The notes under the pieces: model-generated
The model's database searches: none
What the model was told of the DNA's origin: nothing
The model's input: only the letters and a program-made list of their open reading frames with translations
From: Macquaria australasica
Taxonomy: Eukaryota; Chordata; Actinopteri; Centrarchiformes; Percichthyidae
Assembly (NCBI GenBank): GCA_005408345.1
Contig: SEMN01001239.1
Coordinates: 1-64,000, forward strand
Direction of reading: 5' to 3'
Length of the DNA: 64,000 nucleotides
In this document: positions 11,687-25,250 of the stretch, piece by piece
Layout: every line of letters starts with the position of its first letter
How positions within the stretch are numbered: position 1 is the first letter of the stretch
Translations under genes and position numbers: made by a program

Positions 11687-14600
11687 TACATACTGTATAT
11701 TTTATGTCAAGTCCTAGAGCTCATGGCCTTTATATTTCTAAAAGCAACAGGAGGCATCTTCCCCGAATTAGGAATAATAAGGGTATATTTAGAACACTGT
11801 CCCTTTTCTTCCGAGATCATCAGTGTTGCAGTTTGCTACCTTGTTGCGTTCTTTTTATGTCCATCTAGTGGTCAGCAACAAGCAGACAGCTCCACTGCTG
11901 CCCACTAGCTTTAGTTGCAGCCTGTTTGTCTCAGCCCCTTTGTGTTTGTGTCAGTGGACAGTGGCTGTGGCAGCCTGCAGTCAACTGCCTGCTCAGACAG
12001 AAGGAGGATAAAATAAATGGACATCTTGGCAGACAGAAAAGGAGCCCTTTGCCACCGGCAAATAACATCTCTGTTTGTTCGAGAAGGTTCCTGCTGTGTG
12101 TGTGTGTGCGCAGAGACTGGATCCAATCCTCTGGCCTTCTCAGTAGGAATACACTCAGGTTAGGCAAATACATTAGGAAATGGTGACAGGCTGAACCCAT
12201 CTGGTGATGTCAGTTTCTGCCTTCTTGAGCATTTAAGGCAGCCTGGTGCAAATACTTCACCTCTAAATGCATAGTCATTGTCAGCTATGAAGAAGTGGCG
12301 AGGCTGAAACACAGAACATTTTTGTCTTGGTCAAAGGTGTTTTGATTTTGTGATGGATTCAAGATGCAGCCTGATTAGGCGAGCTGTTCATTCAGACCTC
12401 ACCATGATCGTGAAACAGACTTAGATTTATTTTAATGGATGCTATAATGTGCACATACTTTAGTCAGCACTGTTTTTGTGATGCAACACTTGTTGCGAGT
12501 TTTATCTCACCTCCTGGGGACAATAGCAGTGTCAAGCTGATAAAGATGCAGGATAAAATGGATATGTTGGCATACATTGTTTTTGTTTAGGAGAAAACAC
12601 TGCAAACTTAGCAGGCCTATAGTATACTATATGAAGATATGTTTGATTTGCTTCTACTGTGGATTGACTAGAGTACTACAGACACACCTTATCATCTCTG
12701 AATATTATTGAAGTATTCTAGAGATGATGTGTTTGTCTAGCAGCCTGTGGATTTTAGGTCGTGATCAAGTCTAATAAAAAAATTAAAGATGACTAAAATT
12801 GCTCTACGCTACTTGTTTTGTTCCTTGCTGTGTCAGATTATCTCCGTTCTCCTGGCCTGGTGTTTAAGACCATAGTTAGAATGGGAGTGTGTGTCTGTCT
12901 GTGTTAGCACTGTGACAGAGTGGTGACCCATCCACATTGTTGCCCCGGTGCATAGACTACAGATTCCTTCCAAATTTAAAGTGAGCACAGCTTAAATGTC
13001 TGTGTAATCCCTCACTGCACAGAAAAACTGTGTGCCATGAGTTTGACCAGTATAGGGGTGGTAGATAGGATGACTGTCAAGCCATCAATTTCTGGTGTTG
13101 CCATACCATTTATACCATGTTAACTATTCTTTTAATACCTCTAAGTGTATTAGGTTATTGTAGGCAATGTTGCAAACCAGTGGTCAGGCATGTTTTATGG
13201 CAATATTGGATTTTTATTATATTTTTGCATCAATGTGATGAAGTACTTTTATTTGCCAATTATTTAATTTGGTGGATTACCTAAAAACAGACATCCCTGT
13301 CCTGTCATTTTGGCCATTAACTGATGAGATTAACATGACAGATCAGTGAAATCCCTTGTGCCAAAATAAATTGAGAACAAAATTCTAGTGGAATAGAAAC
13401 TAAGCTGAAATCGGGGCAGGACTTTTTTTCGATGCACTTTTTCGATGCACAGGACTTATTTCTGTCAGCCTGTCTGCTGTGCTGTGTGGATAATTGTTAT
13501 TACATTCACTGTTCAGCCACCCACAGCTCCTGGCTGCAGTGAGAGTGTAAGTCACACAGTTCTGAACTCACACTTGACTTGTGTGAAAAACGGAGGGAAG
13601 ACTGAATGTTTTATGGACTCATGTTAACGCACAGAAATGCAGCCATGGCTAATACCAGGACAAACTATATACAGTATGATAGGTTCATTCAGCGGGATAT
13701 AAAACTAGTATCTGTAATGTCTTTTGATAAATGAATATGTGTGCTTAGAAGAATTATAAAACACACAAAGAGGCACACTGACAGTGGTTGGTTGTTATTG
13801 AGAAATAATGAGCTGTTCGTCAGGCGGACAATGTTAATAAAGTCTGTTGAAAGCAGAGTCAGCACACTTACAGTCATGCATTTCCCACACATGGCATGTG
13901 TGTTTTAGCCAGAGAGGAAGTGCCTTAAACTGCAGTTCTTCTAATGGTAGCTGTAGCTCCAGAACTCTGTGATGTTTGTATATTTTTATTTTTTGTAAGA
14001 CTTTGTGGTGTCAATAGCTAATCTCACTTCTTCTCACTAATCTACAGTGCATGTTGGCAGCACAGAAGCTAGCAAAAAATAAATACTATGATTAAAGATG
14101 TGTAGCATATGGAAGCATGTTCACTTGCCTATCACTCTCAACCATGGTGTGTGCTTGCTTGTCCTATCAGAATCCCTCAGACTTCCCCTGTCTTTGCTAC
14201 AAATCTGGATTTTTCTGGCTGCTGAGTTGCTAAACTCAAATCTAGGCCTCAGAACATCTTCTTAAAAAACAATTTAAACAATGCAAGCAGTGTCCCATAC
14301 AAATTTTCTTCAAAAGTTTTTCTAGCAAATTGTGTTATTGCTACATACTAAAAATGTCTCTAGATTAACCAGTGCACTAGGCCATAAATGCACACTGAAA
14401 ATAAATCACTGAAAAGATGAAGTAAAGTGAGCTGCTGGGAAATGCAGAAAAGTATACTATGGTGGACCCAGTATCCACATCAAGCCAAGTGCGAAAATGG
14501 ACTAACCTCTAAATGGCACAAAAGAGGAAAACCCAAAATACAGTCATACAAGCATATATCAAATAATTTCAAATCAATTTAAAGGGCTAAATATACTGAT

Positions 14601-15275
14601 TAAAGCTGCTTATAACAAATACCAAAAACAATCCATTAGTCATTAATCAGTGATTAAGTCACTTCTAAGGTTCAAAAGTAAGAGAAAAAACAAAACACAC
14701 TGTGAAATTATAAATCCATAAGATATCTACAGCTGATTAGCATCCCAACTGATGGTTTTGTTACAGTGATTATTACACTCCTCTAGATACCATAAATTTT
14801 AAAACCTAAATACAGTAACTCAGAATGCATTAAGGATACATAAGATGTATCTTTAGAGTCCATCGGTGTAGATCTTGTAATGGAGCACTGTTTACAACAT
14901 TCTCAAGTAGTACAACACATTATCTATGATCTAAGAAAAATGTTGTTGGAGCTTTATTACATACATTGGATTATAGCAACCTTCATTCAAATCAATCAAA
15001 ATGGGAAATTAATCAAATTCTATCAAATAAATGTAAACGGACTCTCAAATGTATGTATTGAGGTTATATACTCTCTTCAAGTTGAATTTATTCTCAACTA
15101 CTCCTTAGCAGCAAACATCTCAACTAAGTTGAAGTCTTCACTCGCAGACTCCAAATCTGAGTAATAAGATGTGATAGGAGGGAAGACAGGCAGAATTAGC
15201 TTTTGGTGAAGGGGAGAGTTGTTAGGAGAGTTTTTAACACTTTCTTTAGAAACAGCGGATACTCGGGCGCATAAA

Positions 15276-15690
15276 GCCCAGTTCAGACCAAAGATTCGTG
15301 ACGAGATGAGATTAAACATGCAACTACTTGCAATGCGCCGGTCTGCAACACTCTGAAACCTGCCAGTTTACACACATGTGACTAGACGAGACGATGTATT
15401 GTTTCCATAGCAACGACTCTCTCTACGTACGTTCTAACTGCCGGCTTTTCAGGCGTTTTTTTGTAGCTGGATATAATTTGTAGCATCTTAAAATATGAAT
15501 GAGGATAGTGATAGTGAGTTACTTTCTACAGTTACATTTCTAGTATTGATGAAACTGCAGAAACATAAAAAAATGAGAGGGTCGAGATGACCAGCTGACT
15601 TTGCTACGACCTGATTGGCTGTTGAAACAGGTGACGTGCTTTACGTTCTAAAACTAGCCGCTGGTGAACTGACAAGCTGAGAAACAAAAC
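15276..15690. mobile_element. MITE copy related to 33667-33969, right end degraded
   Basis: The left end GCCCAGTTCAGACCAAAGA differs by one base from the 19-bp TIR at 33667. The shared body includes CAACTACTTGCAATGCGC and TAACTGCCGGCTTTTCAGGC. No clear right TIR remains, and the interior is longer than in the 33667 copy. Confidence 0.65.
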
Positions 15691-15830
15691 ATACAATAGA
15701 CGATCCCCAAGGCCCCAATAATCCCATTAGGTCACCTATTAGATCAAAGATCTAAATTTGAACTGAATCTGAATTGCAGGTGTCAGAACACATTTTGTTC
15801 TAGAAGGGAATCAATGACAGGTTTAATGCT

Positions 15831-16660
15831 AGGGATGTGAATCTCAGCTCACGATTCGATTACGATTCAGAGGGCTACGATGCGATTATGAAATGAATAT
15901 TGATGCATCTTGTGTCCTCCAGTGTCCGAAATTAACTTTTTGACTCACCTATTTCCTTCTGTTAACTGTTTTGTATTGGTTAGTAGGGACCCCATAATCT
16001 ATTTTTGAGTATAATTCAATTTAATTCCCTTAACAGATTAATTTGAAATTAATTTCTAGGCAGGTAATGTTTATATTCCAAGATGTACTGATCTAACATG
16101 TTTTCCAGGATCCAGTGTTCATATATAGTATTTTATGCAGTGTTAATGTTTGTGGAAGTGTTGTACAGGTTCTGCCAACAGGTTGTGCCTTTGAGTATAG
16201 TGAGAGAGCACAAGTAGTAGAAGAACAACAACTTCCTCTGTTGTTGTATGTTGCAGTAGTTGTCACAAAGCCAGCAGAGAAAATATGCAGGCAGACTCTG
16301 GCGGCAACACGACTATTTTGGTACAAACCCGCCAGTGTGGCGGGCAGCCTTCCGATATTTACTCGCCAAACGGAATTGCTGGTCGGATTGTATCCATCTT
16401 CGGTTGCTCACGCTCAGCCGTCCTCACCAGCCCAAGTAGCCTAGTTTAGAACGTAAACTCGAAGCACGTTTTACGTCTGTTACGTTTCACCATCCAATTG
16501 GTTCAGCCGCAAGGAACGTACTACGTACAGCCCGGTCTTACAAAATTGATACAGGCGATTTATAACGTCGAGAATTAAGTTTTGAATTTCCGATTGAGTT
16601 TTATGCATCGAGACGTAATTGTTCAAAAGAGAATCACGATGCATCTAAGAATTTATTTCT
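15831..16660. repeat. Candidate hAT-like repeat with GATTCGATTACGATTC block
   Basis: The left part reads GGGATGTGAATCTC...ACGATTCGATTACGATTCAG. The right part has GCATCGAGACGTAATTG and AATCACGATGCATC, partly complementary in style. This resembles MITEs common in fish; boundaries are unsure. Confidence 0.3.
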
Positions 16661-17934
16661 TCATTTGGTTTAAAAGTCACTTTATGGGGAGGAGCTAAAG
16701 TTACAAAGGAGGGGGGGGGTTGAGTCGAGTTGAGTCGTCCTGACAAGAAGATCGCCCCGACGCTGTTTCGGAACGTATTATTCAGGTATGTCAGGATCAG
16801 TGTTGCCAACTCTCACGCTGAGACACACGCTTTCACGTTCAGTCTCACGCTGTCCAAACAATTCTTAGGCCAAAACACTGCGTCAGCAACAGAGATGAAC
16901 AGGTGAGCGTACCTACCTCTGGTTACGTACTGTAACCCCCATTCTATGAGTATAGGCTCTTAAATTACTCTCTGTTTGGTCTGCCATATGTGCGTGATGC
17001 TTATCGCCGTGTTGACAGCTGTTCTGGCAGAAAACCCTGTGCTGGAGTGCATAAGGCGTTCAAGCAAGCTAGTGAGTGAGTGAGTGTGTGAAAGCTAAGT
17101 AGCTAAAATTACTAGCTAGTGTTTGCTTATCTGCTAAGTCAATAAGCTAGTTAACGTAGCCAGATGTCAAAGTTGGTGCTAGTCTAGACACATGCAGCAC
17201 TTACTGTGATTACTCTGATTACTGTGAATAACCACATTTAGATAATAGCTTGATGAAAGAGTTTACATGGTTCGTAGTAATGTGATTTCCCCAATAACCC
17301 TGGGTTTACATCAGTTAATTGGATACTTGATTAGCTATTTTGTAAGGGTGGCAGTGAGGACAATAATGTTAGCTGTGTCTTTCTGCGCTCGCGCTTTGGC
17401 TCTAGTTGCCTTACACAAAGCAGATAGTCACTCAAATAACGTTAGTCAGACTGAATGTAAACATACATTATTTTGATATTGATAACTTTATGTAATTAAA
17501 GCACTATAAATAGTTTTGCTGCATTTCTATGTGAGACCAAATGAAGGGAATTGACAGACTATTACCCTCTGAAGATAATTCTTTTTTTTTTTCCAGCATA
17601 CACAGATTTATGGCCAGGCTAACACTGAACAGCCCTACTTTAACATCCATATGATAATTGTAGAACCGCTACCACATTTTAGGGACGGGGGGGGGGGGTA
17701 AAATGTTCAAAAGAACGATGTCTGATGTCTACAGAACTAACAATCACTCAGTGTCAGAAATGGAGTGTAACAACCCAAAGGAGTAGTAAGGGATGTGTGT
17801 TCCTGTGTGTGAGTTAATCTGCACAATGAGTTCTAGATCACATGGTTAAGTGTCTGAGAAAGCCCTGGGAATGAATTTGAAGAGCAGAGTCTAAGTTGTA
17901 AAACAATTCTTCTTGCTCATTGGTTACTGTTGCT

Positions 17935-18195
17935 GCAGCTGCACAGCCAAAATTAAGGAAACACGGACACCAGGAACCAGGGAAACAGACAACCAACAAT
18001 GAACCGACAGGGAACAAAGGGAGAGGACCGGTATATATAGAGAAGGGGGTTAACGAGTGAATCAGGGGCAGGTGAGCACTGGGGAGCAGGTGTGAGTAAT
18101 CAAAGAGACACGAGGGCAGGAACTAAAGAAACAAGACGGGTAAGAAAATTTCAAAATAAAACAGGAAACAGAACAAAACCCAACAGGACATGACA
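17935..18195 (-). mobile_element. LTR-like fragment, minus strand
   Basis: Read on the minus strand it begins TGTCATGTCCTGTTGGGTTT and includes a TATATATA box within a pyrimidine-rich sequence, like fish Gypsy-type LTRs. The opposite end is not clear and no target duplication was found. Confidence 0.35.
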
Positions 18196-21121
18196 ACCAG
18201 GTTGGATTAGTGGGACATTTGTCTGTACTTTCTGTCTGTCCCTGTGTATTTCTCTTACCCTTTGCTGTAGGTGTTTTTTTGGACCTTTAAATTCTACCTG
18301 CTTTTGAGTTTTAGACCTGTTAGTTTAGAACACCCCATTATCTTTTACTTACAGATCAGTAGTGAAGGATGAAAATCAAAAGATGAAACAGATGCAGTTG
18401 AGGTCTGTTCACAAACCATAAACTTGAGTGTTTTCTTAAATTTGAACTGTGAATCCAACTGTGGCAAACTATGGATTCTAAACTGCATACACATGTATTT
18501 AATTTCCCATCTCCTCTCTCTCATTATACTGTGCTATGCACTAATTGACCAGAACTTCTACAAGGTCCATCTTTGTCTCCAGACAGACATGCAGAGACTC
18601 CTCACATAAAGTAAGCCAAGTGTGAAGGGCAATGCACAAATGAAACATTCCTTCATAACCATAAACTTCTACCACAGGTCTGGAGTGAAAACAGTGATTT
18701 TTGAACATGGTCTGTTCTGGCTGCAGGTTTTTATTCCATACAAGCACTTCAACAGCTTTTTGATTCTTGGTTGTGATGTGGATGGATGTGATGTGGTGAT
18801 TTGGACTTTGGTTTGTGGATGGGAAGCTGGTGAGGGCTCTTGTCCTTGCTGCGCTAGTGACTCCTATTGATTGGTTAGGGCTCCTACAGAGAGGGCGGTG
18901 GGGTGGTGTGGGGATGCGAGGATGAAGTTTTTCTTCCTTCAAGGCTTAAATCCTGTTGCATCTTGTAGATTGTGGGCCATGTGTATACTACATATGTGCC
19001 AATTCATTAGCAGGACACTTCAATCAGTGACCCTTCTCAGAGCATCTTCTCCTACTTACATTTTCTCCAAGTTCTTGACAGAAGGCACAGACATCATTGT
19101 GTCTGCTCCGATATCCTCCTTAACATCTACAGCTTCCTGTAAGTACTCCAGCAGCCTGCTGCAGCCCTGCTGCTAATTCATGAAAAGAAGAGGTGTACAT
19201 AGAACAGACACAGCACTGGCACTGAAAATGATCCAGATGAAATAAGGGTCCACATGCTCTGGCTGCTGTGTTTTTGGTCCCTTCCTCCTAATTAGAAGGC
19301 TTTCTACACTGTAGTGCCTTATGGTCTTTTCCTTTATGTACTGTTATAGTTGAAAATGAAACCCAGGATGACTGTTGACATTCTTCACTGTTCTATCTGT
19401 GAGGACATTTTTTTATTTTGCACAGATCCCCTGCAGCCACCTCAGTGACTGGCTGCTGGGAACATAGAATATAGGAGTTCATCATTTTGGGAAATATGCC
19501 AATCTGCTATTTTTCTGAGAGTGAGAAGATGGATATCGAGTACAGAGCTGGAGTCAGGACATGGTTAGCCTAACTAAAAATAAAGATTGGAAGCAGGGGG
19601 AAAAAGCTAGCTTGATTCTGTTTGGCTGCGTTTCATTAGTCGTTCAACAGGCCCTTGTTGACTTCCCTTCGGCAGTTGCCCTCAAGGGAATCCCCACCGC
19701 CATCATAAGTGTCATTCCCATTGTGTGAAAAACTGAAGTGAGATGGACCCTCGGAGGGCTGAGGGAGCAAATCAACAACAATGGTCAATCCAGAGGTGTA
19801 TATCACCCACAATGCATTGCAGTCATGCATTTGGTGCATGAAAATACATCCATGGTTAGGTGGCAGGAACAACAGCAGGAAAGGTTGGGTTTGTTCAACA
19901 ATACCCCTGCCAATGGCTCAGAAGCTCCCTGATTGAGATGCTGTGTCTTGTTTGTTTAATCCAAGCACAGGGTGGATGGATACACTGTTGTTAGTCATGT
20001 TACCACTTTCTTAGACATATTGAATAATTCTTTATGTTTAGCATATTGCTATTTCTGCTCACTCACAATCCGAGCTACTGTAACTATTGAAGAGCCAGTG
20101 ATGAGCATTAGGTTCTCAGAAGGTTTTTCTCCATCACGAACAGAGCTGGCTACATGGAAGCAAAAAGAGTAACAACATACAGTATTTTCCTCATTCATTG
20201 GAATTATTTGTTCTTCTGTAAGTAGCTTCTAATCCTCCAACACCTTTTTATTATTAAATATTCTGTTTTAATTCACTGATATTTTTAAGAAAGTGTTTTT
20301 TTCCTTTGCAGGCTTGTTTCATAGCATTAGCAGAGAGACTGAAAAGAAACATTTCCTCACATTAACAAAAGACAACCTTTCAAAAAGAGTGTTCAGTCAG
20401 AAATGGCACACCACGTGGACAAAGCAGCTCTAAAGATGGAGGCATTAAAAACCATACAGCAATGACCACTCAGCAGTATATAAAAGACAAATAGAAAAAT
20501 ACCAGAGTAGTAACTTAATAGCACCAAAGATGGAGAAAATCAACATAAACAGGAGATATACCATTAAAATAATTCAGACACTGATGTTCAAATCTATCTT
20601 TCACCCTAAGTCTCCCATCATCAGTTTTAGAGCGGTTGGTAAAGGGCAGGAAGTGACAGCCATGGTGGTGGAGGTGGGAGAACACTGCTGCCCCCTGGAG
20701 AGGTCACCTCCTCATCTGCCCTCCCACAGAAAGCAATTACCCAGTGGTTTCCCTGACAACCAGCAGCCCTGCCGTCGCCTGTGCCCTGAAAGTGAGAGGG
20801 AGGGGAGAGGAAGCATAACAATGTGTCAGCCTTCAAATACTGCATTCTCTCTGCCAAACACCACCACTGTCTGGAAGACAGTAACATGGACTCTCTCTGT
20901 TTGCTGCCAACTAAAATATGTCACCACATGATGGTTCTCTGTCATAGAGGATCATTAAGACACAACATTACATATCACAATGTGAAATGACAAAAGACCA
21001 GAAGAAACATCACTTAACACATAGTGCTAACTGACTTTACTAAAATTGCTATTACTTGTTGCAGTCAGGTACGCAGGGTTTTAGAAATATATAATATATA
21101 ATATTATTATTATTATTATAT

Positions 21122-21310
21122 AACAAGATAAGATTATATTATCCTTTATTGATCCCCCAGAGGGGAACTTTGGGTGTTATAGCAGCACAAAGACAGATAA
21201 GTACAGATAAATAGAGAAATTTGAAAATAAAATAAGTAATTTAAGTATATAAAATAAGAATAGAATAAAATATGAACTATACAAGAGCAGTTAAACTCAA
21301 AACACAACTT
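21122..21310 (-). mobile_element. LINE/SINE 3'-end fragment, minus strand
   Basis: The plus strand carries ATCCTTTATTGATCCCCCAG, the complement of the GGGATCAATAAAGG tail shared by several fish non-LTR elements and by the SINE at 50100-50135. No coding part remains. Confidence 0.5.
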
Positions 21311-21959
21311 ACAGGAAATAGCAGTACACATACTGTACAGTATCCTAACTTGTTAGTAACTTATGTTGTACTTGAACTGTGAAAACTGACATAATGGTGA
21401 GATTAGTAGCAGCAAAGTCAGCAGATTATAGTATAGACAAATAGGACACCGTCAGCTATAACAATGTACACCAGAATATTGTATAATATGATTATTTTAT
21501 TATACTTGCTGTCTGTATTAATAATATCGAGATATGATCAAGCGCTTCACTGAAAGTATGCTCTGTGTGGGAAGCACACTCCCTCATACACATCAAATAT
21601 GATAAAAACAGCTGATTTCAGGCGCACTTGCTCAATGACAATGTCCAGCTCAATAGGCAAACTAGAAGTACAATGGTCACAGCTGATGGCAGGCAGCCGT
21701 TTCAGCTTCCACAAGTACTGCTCCTCCTGGTGGATAGATAAAGCATTGGATCTGGTTTACACATGGTGCTTATAGGCATTATGGGTCCATGGAGGGGGAA
21801 TCTCATTACACAAACGTGATGAAGGCTTCACATGACGTGGCACTGCTAAAGCAGACTGACCCGGGCCCAGGGAAAGACCCTGTTAGTTGTATGGAAAAGA
21901 AAAGTGTATGGAGGTTTTGCTCTTACTAATACAAAATGTCACAAAGCACAAAAGTATAC

Positions 21960-22529
21960 TCTTTAAGTCTCTGGAAATTGAATTTTACCTGAACTTTTGG
22001 CTTCGGACACTGACTCTATCTGAGTGGACTCCAATCTCTAAACTCCCTGTTTTGGCTAAGGTGCTTGAATCCATGGTCAGTAAACAAGTAAAAGAATACC
22101 TGGCTACCAACTCTATACTGTCTACATTTCAGTCAGGATTCCACAAAAAACATGGTACTATTACTGCTGCCATGAAGGTCATAAACGATGTAACTGAAGC
22201 TCTAGATAATAAGCAGGGCTATCCTTCCCTTTTTTTATAGTTTTTCCAAAGGGCTTTGATATCGTTGATCACAATATTTTAATTGGATGTCTTACAGCTA
22301 TTGGTTTTTCTGAACATGCAGTTGGGTGGTTTGGAAACTATCTCACAGGCAGAACCCAGACTATTCAATTACAAGGTGCTACCTCAGAGGTACTGCCAAG
22401 TCCACAAGGGGATCTCACAAGGTTCGGTCTTCTCCCACTAGGATTTATTATACATAAATTGCCTTGGACAGAATATTCCAAACTCAGCCTTTCATATTTA
22501 CACTGATGACACTGTCATATACTGTTTTG
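21960..22529 (+). pseudogene. Non-LTR reverse transcriptase fragment, 5' part
   Basis: Plus-strand translation gives SKLPVLAKVLESMVSKQVKE, QSGFHKKHGTITAAMKVIND, then after a frameshift FDIVDHNIL, AVGWFGNYLTGRTQTIQLQG and the catalytic-site region FIYTDDTVIY (YTDD instead of the usual YADD). A CR1-group LINE RT with several frame breaks, interrupted at 22530 by an LTR. Confidence 0.75.
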
Positions 22530-22942
22530 TGTCAAGGTCCGCCAAGTCAAGTAGTCTGTGTTTTATGGTTTCCTGTTTTATTTTGGTAGTCTTGTGTCTC
22601 ATTCCCCATGTCCTGTCAAGTTTCCCGCCTGTGTGATTGTCTAATGTGTTTCACCTGTGTCTTGTTGTCTCCTTCCCCTCAGTGTATTTAAGGTGTGTGT
22701 TCCCTTCCTTCTGTGCCAGATTGTCTTATCTTCGTGTGAGCATTCCAGCGTTTTCTTCGTGTATGTTTCCTGTGTTTTTGAGACCTTCGCTTGTGTTTTT
22801 GGACTTCAGTATTTCGCCTTGTGTTTTGGATACCTCGGCTTGATTGGACTACCCATGTACCGAACTGTGTTTATTAAAGTATCTGGACTTTTCCTTCGTG
22901 TTTGTGTCTGCATTGTGGGTCCTCCATCTTGTGAGCCTGACA
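22530..22942 (+). mobile_element. Solo LTR (413 bp) inserted in the LINE
   Basis: Begins TGTCAAGGTC, ends GAGCCTGACA, with TGTCA/TGACA inverted termini. It is flanked by GTTTTG on both sides (22524-22529 and 22943-22948), a six-base direct repeat that fits a target duplication. The interior has GTATTTAAGG (TATA-like, 22682) and ATTAAA near 22870. No internal retrotransposon genes follow, so it is a solo LTR on the plus strand. Confidence 0.8.
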
Positions 22943-23340
22943 GTTTTGCACCCACTCCTGGCTTTTGTGTATCTCCAGCATGAATTTAATGGAGTACAAG
23001 AACAGATTTGTCAACTGCAACTTGTTCCAAATTTTAAGGCGCATATCCAGTATGTTACAAAAAAGCTGAAGCTATTACTAGGAATTTACTATAGAAACAT
23101 CTTTCTTTTCTTTTTGTGTGAAATGGAAAATGGTGGAGTCTATCTTTTTACCAGTTATTGATTATGGTGATGTACATCAATGCCTCTGCTCTTTGTCTTC
23201 ACATGCTGGTTAGCGTGTATCATGGGGCACTGAGATTCATTACAAATTTGTGGTTTTTTGACTCACCATTGTCTTACATTCAAAGGTGAATTGGTCTGTT
23301 ATGTGCACACCACCTCAGTCTTTATAAATGTAAGGAATAT
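22943..23340 (+). pseudogene. Non-LTR reverse transcriptase fragment, 3' part
   Basis: Continues the LINE of 21960-22529 after the LTR: FAPTPGF directly follows IYTDDTVIYC once the LTR is removed. It then reads EFNGVQEQICQLQLV, HIQYVTKKLKLLLGIYYRN, a VIDYGDV segment and GFLTHHC in shifting frames. A decayed post-RT region. Confidence 0.65.
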
Positions 23341-24536
23341 ATTCACAAATGCTTTTCATTTTAATGTATTCACAGATATTTTTCTTATTGGTGGAATTTG
23401 TGTATTTGCAGATCCGTTTTATTTTTACAAATCTTTTTTTGTATTTGTGGAAGGTGTTACACCATATATTTACAGATTACACATTTACACATGGCTATGT
23501 TCACACAAATAGGCTACTAGACAAATCTATCTGCATACACGGTCGATTACACAGCACTGTACTTTTTTCTTTTTTTTTCTACACAGCCCTGTGCTCATTG
23601 GTGCTCTTGCCTTGTAAATTGCAACTTGTTATTAGAAATAGAAGATGAAAATCGAACCATTTTTTTTATTTTGCTCATCCCCTTTATTGTTTTTTAATAC
23701 CCGTTTCTGAAAGGACACTTGATACACTGACCGGTAGGGATGCACTGGTCCGATACTGACTCAAATAGCTGGATGTAGCCTGGTGCTCTCCCATGTTGAC
23801 TGTGTCACATTATAGCTTATGGTGTTCTTGAAAGCTGTGCACTCTCCAAAAAACAAAATGAGCCTGAATGCATGTCTGGAAAACATGACCTGAGAAGACA
23901 GTAAGGATGTTAGGCCGTCCATTTGTGAGGATATTTTGTGTAATTTCAAGATCTATTTATTTATTCTATTAATAATAACATATCAAAACATTAAAGGCAA
24001 AAGAGTGCACATACTTTTAAAACTGGTATAAGCATAGCTAATTTACCATGTTTTTTCTGTAACACAGAGGTATTATTGAAGGGAAATGGAGACGAGTCTT
24101 GATTCAGAAGCCAACTATCAATCTTATGTTTTCCATGCAGAGGAAATCTGGGTTACAGCTCTCAGCTGAGTCAACATCCCTTTGAGAAATTAGGTTGTAC
24201 TGTATGTGTGAGTGTTTGCTGTGTGTGTGTGTGTGTGTTGAGTGTCTGTTTCAAAGTGGAACATCAATTCACATTTAACGAGGACAGAAAAAACACATTT
24301 CCCTACCTTGTTATTATGGAGAAAAGACAACTAGAGAGTGACAAGATTTCCCTTTTTCCCTTTCTTTCTTTATAGGTCTCTCTTCTTAGTTACATTTAGA
24401 ATTTAATGTTGAGCTCTGATTTGTTAGTGAGGGTCTCTGAGGATTCATATGGACCAAAATGTTAGATTTAATACATAATTGTCTAAACTGCACTAAGGTT
24501 GTAATTCCACTTTGTGTTCTCTTGTCTCTGTTCTAG

Positions 24537-24607
24537 GGTGGATTTGAGGAAAAAACAAAACACAGAATCTACAACTACTGCTGTCAATTTGTACCTGGTA
24601 CCAGAAG
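24537..24607 (+). other. apba1: Candidate internal untranslated exon (71 nt)
   Basis: A long pyrimidine-rich tract ending TTCTAG precedes 24537, and a consensus donor AGAAG|GTGAGT follows 24607. The 71 nt have no long open frame, so this would be a second 5' leader exon between the 5556 donor and the 31278 acceptor. The splice signals are good, but assignment to apba1 is inference and a cryptic exon is possible. Confidence 0.4.
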
Positions 24608-24726
24608 GTGAGTGACTGACTGACTGACAAAACTTATATTTTCTGATAATTTAAAAACAAATAGGTAGTACTTTACATTACAGATTGGTTTCTCTGGTAC
24701 ATCTCTCAGTATGTGAGAAATGTCAA

Positions 24727-25250
24727 GTCAATTCAAGTCAATTTTATTTAGCCAATATAACAAATCACAAATTTGCCTCAGGGGGCTCTACAATTTGTAC
24801 AGCATACAACACCTTCTATCCTTAGACCCTCGATTCAGATAATGAAAAACTCCCCAAAAAGCTCAGGAAGAACAACAGAGGAGGGATCCCTCTCCCAGGA
24901 CGGACAGACAGGAATTATGTTGTGTGTACAGAATAGACCAATGTAGTAACATTACAGTATGGACAATCAGGATGACAAAATGATAGATAGATTTGAACGT
25001 ATATGAAGAATATGGATCAAGGAGGGTGTCGAACAACTTCAGGTGTCACCAAACAGACCTGAGCCACACGACCTCTTCTCCACACAAACACACAAGGAAA
25101 AACTCAAGCACACCATTCACACAGAGAGGAGAGAGAAACAAACACAGAGAGACGAGAGGAGAGGAGAGGATGAATCTCGTGGAGGATGAAGATCCAGAAC
25201 ACTTTGGGTGCATCCCAGTTCCCTTTTTTTGATCGTTCCATGCTCCTCAC
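24727..25250 (-). mobile_element. LINE 3'-end fragment, minus strand
   Basis: Starts with TCAAGTCAATTCAAGTCAA (a tail repeat on the opposite strand) followed by TTTTATTTAGCCAATATAAC and CAAATTTGCCTCAGGGGGCT, a familiar fish interspersed-repeat terminus. No RT remains. Confidence 0.6.

Larger units (their letters stand above)
5557..24536 (+). other. apba1: Proposed first intron of apba1
   Basis: About 19 kb of AT-rich DNA with no coding exon recognised on either strand. Between the repeats listed separately, 5900-8500, 12000-15250, 16800-17900 and 18200-21000 hold anonymous sequence. The short open frames there show no domain, no family resemblance and no splice context. A poly-T run occurs at 7890-7908, and G runs near 16711 and 17687. 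Confidence 0.4.

Noticed and set aside
11488..11868. 126-codon frame with a Tyr-Ile run
   Set aside because: Spans the (AT)n microsatellite; no splice or domain support.
18541..18942. 133-codon minus-strand frame
   Set aside because: No recognisable domain, no codon bias, and intronic position; length is within chance for this much sequence.
20530..20931. 133-codon plus-strand frame in a GC-richer patch
   Set aside because: No homology recognised and no flanking splice sites in phase; the patch could be a conserved non-coding element but I cannot show it.
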